A stretch of 64,000 nucleotides of DNA from Paroedura picta (GCF_049243985.1 NC_135378.1:36800941-36864940), one strand, 5' to 3'. Positions 35,157 to 45,639 are shown, counted from the stretch's first letter. Made by a program: numbers and translations. Notes: generated by a model not told the origin, from the sequence alone.

Positions 35157-36820
35157 GTGCTTTCATGATGCTGTTAATCAGATTGAATCTGCTGTGACCT
35201 GTGCACACTTACTTAGTCATACATGTAGTTTAGTGGAAGCAGCAGAAACAATCTGAAATAATTCTGTGCTTTAAAAGGCCTTAATTGTTCACTAAAAAAA
35301 ATACTTGAGAGATTCAGGGTAAAACTGGTGCAATCAACAACAAAACATGTAACTTGTAATTTGTGCCTAGCTTGCCAGCTGTTCCTGAAAGCTGTGCTTC
35401 TCTTCCTGCTTCACCATGCTGGAAGGCACTTGTAGCACTGGAATGCTACATCCTGCTACAAAGCACCCACAATCCACTGCTGAAAAAGCAGGAAAGCATA
35501 AGAAGTCTGAAAAACTTATGCGTAGGATCAGACTTGTAAATGGTTTGGTGCAGAACACCAAGAAAACATATGCCCATTAACAAATGTTCACATTCTTTTT
35601 CATCCTCCCCCCACCCCTGCGCACGCATGCACGTGCGTGCACACACACACACACATTCCCTGCCAACTGCAACCCAAGACCCATTCGCAGCAATCAGAGG
35701 GCAACTCCACACCATGTTCAGATGCTGCTTTGGGGCATTCAAAGCCCTCCACCTAAGGACCTCTCATGTGCACCAAATTCTTGTGAAGTAGGCCGGTCTT
35801 CTTGCAGAAGGGGAGCTGAGGAGAGAGAGCATCTTGCTTGGGGCCTCCCAGTGAGATAACGGCTGAGCTGGCCTGCTTGCTGCTTTCAACAAAAAAAAAG
35901 TTTCATTTTCCATTGTAGGAGAGAAGACACCATAAAAAGCAACTCGCAGAAAAAGCAGCAAGGCAAATAATTTCCAGAGTACTTCTGTCACCAGAATTCA
36001 TGCCGTGTGTGGCCGCTGCTGCTGCTTTGTTTACTGTCCTACTCTGAAAGGAAACTGACATCCAGAAACACTGGAGCATGTTCAGCAGATGGGCTAGCTA
36101 GCAGCCCAGAGTTCGCTAACCTCATGTGTCACAAGCATGGAATGCTCAGGCATGTCTGAGGGTTTCAAAATAGATCTGAGCTGGCACATGAGTCTGGGAG
36201 GCAGGTTAAGGGGGGGAAATCCAGGGAGAAGAGGAACTGCAGTCCACACAGCTCCAGCAGTTTTAGACTTTGGGACTGTTGAAAGCAAAGGTGGATGGGG
36301 TTTCTGTGCTACCCTAGTGGAGGATTTCTGTTGCAGCTCTTTTAAAATTCGGTGCTGTTATAAATGCTCTTATATTGTGCAGGATTTGTGGGAAGCTTTT
36401 CCAACATTCCCTTCATGCCGAAGTGGCATTTGTTTTTGAATGACGACTCCTGTGCTTATTAATGGGATGGGCACAGGCAGTTGTGTGGATGAACAGGAGG
36501 CACTAAATCATTGTCCACCTGATTATAAATATTTATCTTCAGCAGCATGAGCACTGTGTTCTTCCTGCGCAACTGTAGAAAGAGGCTCTGAGAGGCATAA
36601 CCAATGTCTTCCTTCAGCCCTGAATCTGCTCTTGGTTCAGAGCAATTAAACACAAGAAATAGTTTTTAAGTGTCTCTGAATATCTGTAAAGTTTATACCT
36701 GTTACCACTGAGTAATTGTTCAAATCAAATACCTTTATTGGCATAATCATAATAAAACATCTATATAAAAGACAAGGTGGTTCAGATCTCAGATCACTGA
36801 ATAATTATTATAGCCCTATT
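35157..36820. other. Non-coding stretch, no gene seen
   Basis: Apart from the alternating purine-pyrimidine run at 35618-35656 this is unique DNA. No exon was recognised, although frames of about 100 codons occur at 36137 and 35446. Confidence 0.4.
35618..35656. repeat. Alternating purine-pyrimidine run with (CA)n
   Basis: Thirty-nine bases alternate pyrimidine and purine without a break: a mixed GC-rich part (GCGCACGCATGCACGTGCGT) followed by (CA)n. Such tracts favour Z-DNA. Confidence 0.85.
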
Positions 36821-36824
36821 AAGG

Positions 36825-37255
36825 CTGCCACCTCTGGGTTGTGAAATACCTTGAGGTTTTGGGGGTGGAACTTGAGACTTTGAGGAAGGAAAGGATTTCA
36901 CTGGCAGGATTCAGTAGCTTCTAATCTGGCGAGCCAGCTTTGATTCTCCGCTCCTCCACATGCAGCCAGATGGGTGATCATGGGCTCGTCACAGCCCTGA
37001 TAGCGCTCTTCTGACCGAGAAGTCCTGTCAGAGCTCTCTCAACCTCACCTAACTCACAGATGGTCTCTTGTGAGGAGAAGAAGGGAAGGTGATTGGTAAG
37101 CTGCTTTGAGACTCCTTTGGGTAGTGAAAAGCAGGGTATTATCTTCTTCTCCTTCCTCCTCCTCCATAAGGACTGTTTTTCCCATGTAAACTGATCACCT
37201 GGAAGTGAGTTGTAATTCCAGGAGATCTCAACCACTACCTGGGGTTTGGCATTTG
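36825..37255 (+). repeat. GTTGCCA-ended element split by a SINE
   Basis: The left part is at 36825-36905 (GGCTGCCACCTCTGGGTTGT, GAAATACCTTGAGGTTTTGG). The right part is at 37165-37255 (CATGTAAACTGATCACCTGG, CCAGGAGATCTCAACCACTA, CTGGGGTTTGGCA). Between them lies a SINE. The element is therefore older than the SINE insertion. Confidence 0.75.
36906..37164 (+). mobile_element. tRNA-derived SINE (CTT-tailed family)
   Basis: It starts inside the head at TTCTAATCTGGCGAGCCAG, has CCTCCACATGCAGCCAGATG and AAGCTGCTTTGAGACTCC, and ends in a CTTCTTCTCCTTCCTCC-type tail. The 5' end is truncated. Confidence 0.85.
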
Positions 37256-37317
37256 GGGGCAGGGTTTCTTTGTCATGGGATGTGGTTTCATGAACACTTT
37301 TCATGGCAGGTGTACAT

Positions 37318-37400
37318 GTTCACTTATTTATTTCTGGAATTTATTTACCGCCCCTCTTGAACAAGCCATCTCAGCGTAGTGTACAACCTTTAAATAGAGA
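37318..37400 (-). mobile_element. LINE 3' tail fragment
   Basis: TTTATTTCTGGAATTTATTT is followed by ACCGCCCCTCTTGAACAAGC and a CATCTCAGCGTAGTGTACAA block, the reversed end of an L2/CR1-like LINE. A related end lies at 43095-43170. Confidence 0.6.
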
Positions 37401-37414
37401 ATATCTTAAACTGC

Positions 37415-38165
37415 TCCTGCAGAGAGGATTAAATAAAAGGGTAAGGGCTGTTGGGGAGGAGTTAGGACGGGCCCTGTCTGGGATAAAAACTCGAAGGGCC
37501 CAATCAGGAGCCGCGAAGTGGCTCCTGATTGGGCCCTCCAAGTGTCCATCCAGGGCCAAGCTGCTGTTCATTGGCAGCTTGGCCCCGCCTCACCTGGCCC
37601 GGCCAGGAACTCACCGTGCAGATTGAGCTCGCAGCTCGCACAGTGAGTCCTCCAGACAGGGTCCTCCTCCCCCTTCAGAAAGGAGCAGGGACACTTTCGT
37701 GCCCCGGGAATCCTGAAGGGGGGGCGTCGGTGGGGCCGTTCTCCTGGCCCAAGAAAGAAGGCCCAGGGATGAACCGCATGGGGGGGGGGCGCCGCCTTCT
37801 CCCAGCCCCAGGCGAGGCCGCTCTTAGGGCTAGGAGAAGGCAGCTGCCCCCCCCCACCGCCAGTCCTACCGGGGCCTTCTCCCAGCCCCAGGAGCAGCCT
37901 TGCCGTGTCACAGATGCGGTGAGGCTGCTCCTGGGGCTGGGAGAAGGCCCTGGTATGACTGGCGGTGTGGGGGAGAGCCGCCTTCTCCTAGCCCTAAGAG
38001 CGGCCTTGCTGCATCGCAGACACGGCGAGGCTGCTCCTGGGGCTCGGAAAAGGCCCCGCTACGAGCCCCTGGGAAGCCTTCACCCTGCGAGGGCTTCCCT
38101 GGGGAATGCCCCTAGCACCCATTTTATTTGATTATAAAATGGGCTTTATTTCTAGTATAATATAA
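37415..38165. repeat. GC-rich palindromic element of unknown class
   Basis: This GC-rich block in AT-rich DNA contains a 17 bp perfect hairpin at 37496-37512/37520-37536 and a large palindrome at 37816-38005. The left border is near 37415, and the right border may be at the AT-rich AAAATGGGCTTTATTTCTAG end near 38150. Long frames across it (for example 37529-38131) are composition artefacts. No terminal inverted repeats, target duplication or protein could be found. Confidence 0.5.
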
Positions 38166-38299
38166 TAAGATTAAACTCTTCAGTATAACAAGCGTTTGAA
38201 ACATCAGATCTAAATAGCAACTGAAAAAAATAAATAGTAGACCCCATGGATAGGAGAAACAAGGAGGGGACAGAGTAAGGGAGATTGTGAAAAATTGTG

Positions 38300-38435
38300 A
38301 AAAACTGTGAAAAATACTCTGGCCCTGGTTGAGGCCAAGCGTACTTCCTTGGGGGTCAGGGACTCATAGTCAGTTGGCATTGGCTGAATGCAACATTTTC
38401 TTGGGGACATACTCAGACAGGTGGCCCCTCAGTTG
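38300..38435 (-). mobile_element. L2/CR1-like LINE fragment
   Basis: CTCTGGCCCTGGTTGAGGCC, AGGGACTCATAGTCAGTTGG and GGCTGAATGCAACATTTTCT match the pol C-terminal region of the LINEs at 15.7 and 43.5 kb on the minus strand. Confidence 0.65.
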
Positions 38436-38533
38436 TTGACACCTCACTTTTTGAGAAACTCCAACTTTTTATGAAGTTGCACTCAATAGTTCTTGCCCTT
38501 CTGTCTTATACATTTCTTTTCAGTTAGGAAAGT

Positions 38534-38663
38534 ATAACATGGTAGCTATGCTCACGAAAGCAGTTAATAATAATTATATTAGTATAATAATGCTAATATA
38601 TAATAACTATTATTACTAATATAATAATTATAAACTGCTTTTTGAGCATAGCTACCATGTTAT
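38534..38663. repeat. AT-rich 130 bp palindrome (MITE-like)
   Basis: The ends ATAACATGGTAGCTATGCTC and GAGCATAGCTACCATGTTAT are exact inverted repeats. The inner arms (AGCAGTT/AACTGCT and ATTATATTAGTA) continue the pairing with small gaps to a centre near 38598. Non-autonomous DNA transposon or hairpin. No clear target duplication was seen. Confidence 0.75.
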
Positions 38664-39372
38664 TAATAATTATTATAACTACTATAATTATAATTGCAAT
38701 GGTTGTGGAACAGGAAGTAATTTTAGATGAAAAAAACCAAATTGCACCAATTGAAATAAAATATTTATTTCATTTGCTGTACATGGAGAGGATTGTGCCT
38801 ATGAATTCTTTTGTGTGTCATTCCAGATGCAAAGAAGTTTTATGGAGTATTAACTTGCAACAGAACATTGGCTGAATCCAAGGGAGGTGCATGCAGAACA
38901 TGCCACCTATCATAACTAGTTCCTGCTTAGCACCTGCACGCACAAGGTCTTGATTAAACACTTTTATCACACTGAATCCTTCTTGAATTGCATTTTTACT
39001 GTGAAAGTACATGTGAACTGAAAAATGTTCCACTGTTAATGGTGGCTAGAGACAACAAGGGGTGCTGTCAAAGTTTCATTCCTTTTGTACTGGCTATTAA
39101 CTTGTCAGGTTTAAAATAAAACAAATATAGCATGAATGGCTATAGTATACTGCATCCTGGTTATCATAATAGTTGGGGAGAATCCTAAGCAGGTCTATTC
39201 AGATGTAAGCCTCATTCTATTTAATGAAGCTTAGTTCCAAGGAATTCTTCCTAAGTCTTCAGTAAGCATGCATAATTTGGCTTAGATTGGGTACTTTTTT
39301 TGCTCATCCACGCTGAACTGCCCATTCCCTGCATTTGAATCTTCTGAATCATGGTGGCTGATTTGGACCATT

Positions 39373-39488
39373 CTAATGCACACACACAAACCCGCTTTCT
39401 TAGACAGTACCTGAGTATGCATCTAACAACTGATTATGACAGGTGTCCTGCCCACAACTCTCCCTGATTGGGGAGGGATTTAAAGAGA
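39373..39488 (+). repeat. Dispersed direct repeat, copy 1
   Basis: It contains GCTTTCTTAGACAGTACCTG, CATCTAACAACTGATTATGA and GGGGAGGGATTTAAAGAGA, and closely matches 40025-40168. Confidence 0.8.
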
Positions 39489-40024
39489 GCGGGCAGGGTG
39501 TTTGTTATCATCAGCTGACTGGCAGGTGCTCTCTTTCCACCTGGGGGTGGGGATGGGGGCAGAAGCATGCTGACAAAAAGCCATGAAACTTTTCAGATCC
39601 AGCCAAATCCGAAAATGTGAAGGGTTATTTGTGCCTTTTGGATTCAGCCAAATCATTTTTGGCCAAATCTGAAACATTATATTTTTGGTTATTGCACATG
39701 CCTAGTCTACAGCCGTAATTAGTCAGTGAGTTGAACTGGTAAACAAGACTCATATTTATGCTTCTGATGAATCACATCAGATCTGAAATGGATGGAGGGG
39801 TTGTGTCATCATTTTCCCTAAATAAGGACTCTGTCCATTGTTCACCATTTTATGCTGAATATCCGAGGTATAACTGGTCAACTAATGAAACTGGTCAACT
39901 AATCAGGTTGGCTGGATTGTACCCACAGTTGCACTCACATTACTTTTTCAAGGTACGGCTGGAATGCTTTGGGAGGCACAGACCACCCTCAGCCCACTCC
40001 AGTCTACCTGCTTGTACTTATCAT

Positions 40025-40168
40025 TCTAATGCACACACCATTCTAAATCACACACACAAACTCGCTTTCTTAGACAGTACATGAGTATGCATCTAACAAC
40101 TGATTATGACAGGTGTCCTGCCCACAACTTTTAAAACTCTCCCTAATTGGGGAGGGATTTAAAGAGAG
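40025..40168 (+). repeat. Dispersed direct repeat, copy 2
   Basis: The sequence is nearly the same as 39373-39488 but has two insertions, CATTCTAAATCACACA-like near 40041 and TTTTAAAAC near 40128. The sequences beyond the repeat differ. Confidence 0.8.
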
Positions 40169-40699
40169 GTCAGCCAGGTCAGGTCAGATATGTTGCCTCT
40201 AGCTGAGGCCTTCATATCAGGGCGGTCCTATCATCCCTTTTGTTCTCCCCTTCCTTATTTAGGCTCCATCCCCTTGTCCTCTGCCAGCTGTGACAATGAT
40301 TAACATGCATTCTAGTATCCAACTGTATAGCACCCTTCTCCCGAACTGCAAAAGTAAACCCCTCTTCCCCCAGGGGTGGGAGGGCGGGAGCTGCCTGCTC
40401 TGCTGGCCGGGGAGAAGAGGCGGAGAGCGAGCACATGGCGCCTTTTACAGCACCACGCATTCACTCCTCCCCCCTCCCTTCTCCTACATGGCACGTAGGT
40501 GCCGCTCATGCCCCAACCCACTTCCCCCACACTCTGCTCAGAGAGCCATCCCAGCTCCTCCCTCCTATGACATCTCTTCAATGGCAGCCGTGCTGATTCA
40601 CGGGCTGCTCTTTGTTTACGACTAGAATCTGCAGAGTGGTAGTTCTGATGATGAAAGCTTGAAGCAGTCTTATTTTAGTCTCTTATTCTCAGGTCAGAA
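40169..40699. other. Non-coding stretch with moderately GC-rich core
   Basis: The part at 40370-40580 is GC-richer and CpG-bearing, with GGGAGGGCGGGAGC and GGGGAGAAGAGGCGGAGAGC. No exon, TATA box or splice context was convincing. Confidence 0.3.
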
Positions 40700-40905
40700 A
40701 AATAAGGGAGAGTCTATGTCTTGATTAGAGCATCTGCTTTGAGCACAGAAGCTCTGAGGTTTGGTCCCCCACATCTTCAGATTAGAAAGGATCAGGTGGT
40801 ACGTGAAGTGAGAGACCTCTGCCACAGAGCACCAAATAATCCTGTCCTCAGTAGACCAGTATTCTGAATCAGTATAAGGCAGTTTCCTGTGCTCATGTTA
40901 AGGAT
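40700..40905 (+). mobile_element. tRNA-derived SINE, separate family
   Basis: The head region is GATTAGAGCATCTGCTTTGA and CTGAGGTTTGGTCCCCCAC. The body has AGGATCAGGTGGTACGTGA and the tail ATTCTGAATCAGTATAAGGC with CAGTTTCCTGTGCTCATG. This tail is shared by an old amniote SINE group. It is not one of the other families here. Confidence 0.7.
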
Positions 40906-41171
40906 GCCCAATGCAAGGCTGGGCAGACTCACAAGAAACAGGAGCGAGGCCTTGTTGTTGGTGATGCTGTAACATCACTTCTGGTGTGCAACACACGTGA
41001 CATGTGCTGTCATACCAACAGCTTCACAAGTAGACACAGATCAAAAAGGTAATTGACTGAGGGTTTTTTAAAAACTCTTGAGGTTTGCCTGCTCTGTCCT
41101 GAACCAGCAGATTTTGTGAGAGCAGATTTTTTTCACCTTTCCTCAAGGGAAAATGACACAAGGTTCCTTGG

Positions 41172-41260
41172 AAATCCTGGATGCTTTAGGCTGATCCTGC
41201 CTTGAGCAGGGGGTTGGATTAGATGGCCTGTATGGCCCCTTCCAACTCTATGATTCTAAG
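41172..41260 (+). mobile_element. CR1 LINE 3' end
   Basis: GGCTGATCCTGCCTTGAGCA, GGTTGGATTAGATGGCCTG and TTCCAACTCTATGATTCTAA, a second copy of the element at 2416. Confidence 0.85.
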
Positions 41261-42022
41261 TCGCCCAACCCTGTTTCTATGATGTCAAACCGGTTCACAA
41301 GTCCATTATTTCTTTTCTCTAATAATACGGCTGCTACTTTACAAAACCTCTGGTTGCAATCACAACAGCAGGACACAAAGCTATGTCTGGTAGGCTTTCT
41401 GTAGCCCCACAACTCTGTTTTGAAAAGTAGACACTGGCTGACAAATCTTTGTGTATGTTTATAGGAGAAATTCAGCAGTAAAGAAACATCATTTCTTATT
41501 AAAACATATTTTCTTTTTCTGGCATGTAGTAGAGCTGGAAATACTCTGGTTACAATTCTGGTTACCCAAGTCACCTGGATGACGGGATAAGTGCATGATA
41601 TTGTTCCACAGCCTTGGGCAAATACCACACCTGTTGCTTTAGAAACACAAGCTAAAGCAAGAAATGGAACTGGCACATTTGCCTGTGGTAGAAAGAAGCA
41701 AAGAGTACACCACTGAATTTTTCTACCATACAGCGTTGAAACACTGAGCCACTGAATCTTTTCTTCTGAGGCTTTCCATCCAGGACATTTAAATGGGACA
41801 TTGCTAATTCACATGTGTGGAAGGATTATATTCCTGTGTAACAGAGTGGTCCATTAAATACAGAAGGTTCTTTTGGCATTAAACGTGGAGCAAGGGGGTA
41901 CAACCTGTAGAAGTTGCTATGCTGCTTGCATCCATTCCTCTAACAAGCTTATTATCATTCTGCAGTCTATGTATTAATCTAAGCATCTTTCAGAATAATA
42001 GTAACACTGCTAAATAGCCAAT

Positions 42023-42025
<3 letters not shown>
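41261..42025. other. Non-coding stretch, no gene seen
   Basis: A minus-strand frame of 142 codons (41248-41676) is open, but its protein is unlike any family I know and starts inside the CR1 tail. It is not called a gene. Confidence 0.4.

Positions 42026-42090
<65 letters not shown>
42026..42090. repeat. (AAT)n microsatellite
   Basis: About 21 perfect AAT units. Confidence 0.95.
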
Positions 42091-42091
<1 letters not shown>

Positions 42092-42140
42092 TCTGGGAGT
42101 TTGGAGATCTCCTGGATGGCTCACTATGAGATCGGCTCAT

Positions 42141-42425
42141 CAGAGCCAGTTTGGTGTAGTGGTTAGGAGTGTGGACTTCTAATCTGGCATGCCAGGTTCG
42201 ATTCTGCACTCCCCCACATGTAACCAGCTGGGTGACCTTGGGCTCGCCACGGCACTGATAAAACTGTTCTGACCGAGCAGTGATATCAGTGCTCTCTCAG
42301 CCTCACCCTCCCCACAGGGTGTCTGTTGTGGGGAGAGGAATGGGAAGGCGACTGTAAGCCGCTTTGAGCCTCCTTCGGGTAGGGAAAAGCGGCATATAAG
42401 AACCAACTCTTCTTCTTCTTCAGTA
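42141..42425 (+). mobile_element. tRNA-derived SINE (CTT-tailed family), full length
   Basis: CAGAGCCAGTTTGGTGTAGT, GGTTCGATTCTGCACTCC, GTAAGCCGCTTTGAGCCTCC and CTTCTTCTTC at the end. It looks least diverged and so is probably the youngest copy of its family in the window. Confidence 0.93.
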
Positions 42426-42889
42426 GAGTCATGGATGAGGGTGATCCAGTGGTGCTGCCTCCCCTCTCTGAGCAGAATCTGACTCTTGCTGCTATATATC
42501 AATAACTGAAGCCGCTCCATGTAATGTCTGAGACGTTCTCAGCATGCATGCTCCAACACCCAACAAAGCCCGTAATCAGATAATAACCAAATACAGAAGC
42601 TCACATCTTCGTTAACTGGATTATGTAAGCCATGTCATGCATCTGCATCTTTAAGGTGTGGAGGACAACATTAACAAAGTAAATGCAAATTTAGGCATAT
42701 TATCACACCTCCAGGAAGAAGGGTCACACAGAAAGAGTTTTTCCAGTCAAGGGCTTAGTCCAGAAAATAAAGAGATGGGGAAGGGAAGCATTTGGCCTCA
42801 AACTGCTCATGATTTGGAGGGCTTTTTTTTTTTTTTCCTGAGGAAGAGGTGCACATTTTTTACCCCATTCAACATGTTTATGTGTGGAG

Positions 42890-43090
42890 CATGGTGGTGG
42901 AAAGTACCATCAAGTAACAGCTGACTTATGACCACCCTGTAGGGTTCTCTAGGCAAGAGATGTTCAGAGCTGGTTTCCCATTAGCTGCCTCTGCATCATG
43001 ACCCTGGTATTCCTTGGAGGCCTCCCAACCAAATACTAGCCAAGGCCAACCCTGATTAGCTTCCAAGATCTGGAGAGATCAGGACAGATT
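42890..43090 (-). mobile_element. 5S rRNA-derived SINE with tail
   Basis: The 5S-like part is GATTAGCTTCCAAGATCTGG and GGCCTCCCAACCAAATACTA. The other end at 42900-42960 holds GTGGAAAGTACCATCAAGTA, ACAGCTGACTTATGACCACC and CTGTAGGGTTCTCTAGGCAA, the typical tail (reverse) of squamate 5S SINEs. It is the most complete of the three. Confidence 0.88.
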
Positions 43091-43580
43091 TTTTAAAATC
43101 TTATTTATAATTAGATTAGATTTATAAGACTACCCTTCTTGGCCCAGCCATCTCATGGCAGTGTATATTAATATAAAATCACAGAAATTAAAGTCAGTCT
43201 ATTAGAATATCTAAAATAACATTGGCATCCCTTTCACCCAGACTTCTCCCATACTGCTCTCCCATGTTGCTTGTCAGATTCCAGATGTTACAGGGAAAAG
43301 TGTTTTGAGGTGGGTTCTTAAATGTTACTGGCAGCCTGGCCTCAACCAAATACCTGATGGAAGAGCTCTGTTGCAAGCCTTGTAGAACAGGGTAAGCTCC
43401 CACAGGGCCTGGTTCTCCTTTGGGAGCTCATTCCACCAGGTAGAGGCCAGGACTGAAAAGGCCCTGGCCCTGGTCAAGACCAGACACACCTCTCGTGGGC
43501 CAGGGACCACCAGCCTGTTGGAACTGGTTGAGTGTAACGCTCTTCGGGGGAGATATTGGAGAATTGCTAAATTAGTGGGT
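43091..43580 (-). mobile_element. L2/CR1-like LINE, pol C-terminus and 3' end
   Basis: The minus-strand frame at about 43325-43597 reads RALHSTSSNRLVVPGPREVC and TRARAFSVLASTWWNELPKE, a LINE pol C-terminal region. The 3' non-coding part with the CCAGCCATCTCATGGCAG box lies at 43095-43170. It is the best-preserved copy of this LINE in the window. Confidence 0.8.
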
Positions 43581-43784
43581 TTGGAGATCTTCTGCATCTG
43601 TAGAAATAAATTGTCTAAACTGTGACATGTAAGTCAGAGCTGGGGCTAGGTTCTCCACCATAGGCCACAACGCACTTCAACAGCTATTCCAGGACCATCT
43701 TCCTAAATTACAGAGATAAAAATGTCAGCTTCTTGACTATAATGGACAGAGTGTTCAGATTCTTGGGAACTGTGGTCCAGATGT

Positions 43785-45586
43785 CCATTACGGATTTCTG
43801 AGGTAGACCCCAACTTTGTTGATCCAAAAGAGGATTGTAAAAGTCTGCTGGGAAGGAACTGTTTCACACCATTGGGAATCAGTGCATATTCTCTGTCCAA
43901 GCCTACTGGAAAAGCGAGCATCCGAGTTTCCACATGTATTCACTGAAGTCTTAGGAGCTTGCAAAAGGCCACCAGTGACTTTTCACCTGGATCCTGCCAT
44001 AACACCTATTTGTTTGTAGGACCGGAATGTCCCTTTTGCCCTGAGGCCAAAGACTGATGCAGAACTTGATCGGCTCATTGCACAATGAGTTCCTAATACT
44101 AAACCCCTGGACCTCCCCTTTTGTTCCTGTCTTGAATGCTAATGATAATATATTTGTGGGGATTACAAATGTACTGTAAAGCAGTGGTCCCCAACCTTTT
44201 TTAGGCTGGGGACCGGCAGGGCATTGGGCCGCGGCCGCAGGGACCGCGCCCGCGCGGGCCACGCCCACGCTTCGGGCCGCGCCCGCGGCCGCGGCCGGGG
44301 ATTGGGCCGCGTCCGGCCGCGCCCGCCGGCCGCACCCGCGAGCCGCGCCCGGCCGCGCCCGCCGGCCGCACCCGCGAGCCGCGCCCGGCCGCGCCCGGCC
44401 GCGCCCGCCGGCCGCACCCGCGAGCCGCACCCGGCCGCGCCCGCTGATCGGGCCGCACCCGCGGGCCGCGCCCGTGGATCGGGCCGCGCCGGCGCGGCCT
44501 GCACGGGCGCGGCCCGGACCTGATTCCTTCTCCCCGCCCTCCCGCAGTAAGTAGCTTCCCGGGCCGCAGGCTTGCGGCCTGGGAAGTTTTTTACTGCGGG
44601 GGTGGGGGGGCGGGGAGAGGGAGCCGCGGCCCGGCGCCATGGCCTTTGCGGCCCGGCGCCGGGCCGCGGCCCGCAGGTTGGGGACCACTGCTGTAAAGAA
44701 GGCACTCAAGCAAGATAAATATCTCGTGCTTGCCATACACTAGTTATTGTCTGCTCTTGCAGAGGGAAAGACTTTTGTTAAACTTGATCTTGTTCAAGCC
44801 TATGAACAACTGATAGTGGACGACAGGGCTGTAGATACCCAAATCATTACACATTGAGTGGGTTTTCCATAGGAAACTTCTCCAGTCTGGAATCTCAGGA
44901 GTACCAGGAATTTTTAGTGCGTTATGAAAACTCTACTAGGAGGTATTCCTGGGGTTTTGCCTTATTTTTATGATGTAATGCAAAAGAGTGTTACATTCTT
45001 CTGAGCTCATTCACTTCTATGGACTTAGAAAAGTGTAACTCTGTTTAGGATTGCACTGCTAATGACGGCCGCCTCAAAAGTGCAACTCATGAACCAACTC
45101 CAAAATATTCCACTGAAGTTTGATCTTACAGGTATCCCAGTAAAGAAAGAGAAATGCCAGCTGGGAGTCTCCAGTATCACCTTCCTGAGATACCAGACAG
45201 ATGAATCTACTGTCCATCTGCAATAGGATGAGGTAAAGGACCCTAAACCAAAATGCAGGAAAAATCTTCAAGCATGGCTTGGAGTCCTAAATTTTGATCA
45301 TGCTTTCTTTAAAAATTATGCCACTGAAACAGAACCCCTTCACTGTTTCTGAGATAAAGGGTGGGTGTGCAAAGATGAAAAAGCATTTCTGAGTGTCAAG
45401 AAGCTATTGACTTCTGACTGTTCCTATCCACTATAATGAGCACAGACTCCTGGCCACTAACTGCGATGCCTCAACATTTGGGGTTGGGGCTGTTCTCAAT
45501 CCCATACTATCAGAGGCACCATTTGCCTTTGCCTTTTATTCTAGGGCAATGACCTCAACTGAAGGAACTAGAGGAGAAGAGAAAAG

Positions 45587-45590
<4 letters not shown>
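43785..45590 (+). mobile_element. Ty3/Gypsy retrotransposon fossil, copy 1
   Basis: Plus-strand pieces resemble Ty3/Gypsy pol: the linker before reverse transcriptase (FPHVFTEVLGACKRP, PFALRPKTDAELDRLIAQ), reverse transcriptase (KLDLVQAYEQLIVDD, GGIPGVLPYFYDV) and the RNase H-like end (TNCDASTFGVGAVL, FAFYSRAMTS). No LTRs or envelope were found. It is a broken, old copy with several breaks, and a hAT-like element at 44182-44690 has inserted in it. Confidence 0.8.
44182..44690. mobile_element. Very GC-rich hAT-like non-autonomous transposon
   Basis: The ends CAGTGGTCCCCAACC and GGTTGGGGACCACTG are inverted repeats, and the insertion is flanked by a perfect 8 bp duplication CTGTAAAG (44174-44181 and 44691-44698), as hAT elements make. 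The inner part is extremely GC- and CpG-rich. It contains imperfect tandem copies of a unit with GCCGCGCCCGCCGGCCGCAC. No transposase is encoded. The long frames across it are composition artefacts. Confidence 0.92.

Positions 45591-45639
<49 letters not shown>
45588..45639. repeat. (TG)n microsatellite
   Basis: Twenty-five perfect TG units lie between the Gypsy fossil and a LINE tail. Confidence 0.95.

Noticed and set aside
37529-38131. Plus-strand frame of 200 codons
   Set aside because: It covers the GC-rich palindrome and the protein has no resemblance to any family.
39373-40168. Pair of LTRs
   Set aside because: The 650 bp between the repeats holds no retroelement coding and the repeat ends lack TG...CA with target duplication.
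41248-41676. Minus-strand frame of 142 codons
   Set aside because: It begins inside a CR1 tail and the protein is unlike any family I know. No splice sites or promoter support it.
43951-44736. Minus-strand frames of 261 and 180 codons
   Set aside because: They run through the GC-rich tandem repeats of the hAT element and only reflect its composition.
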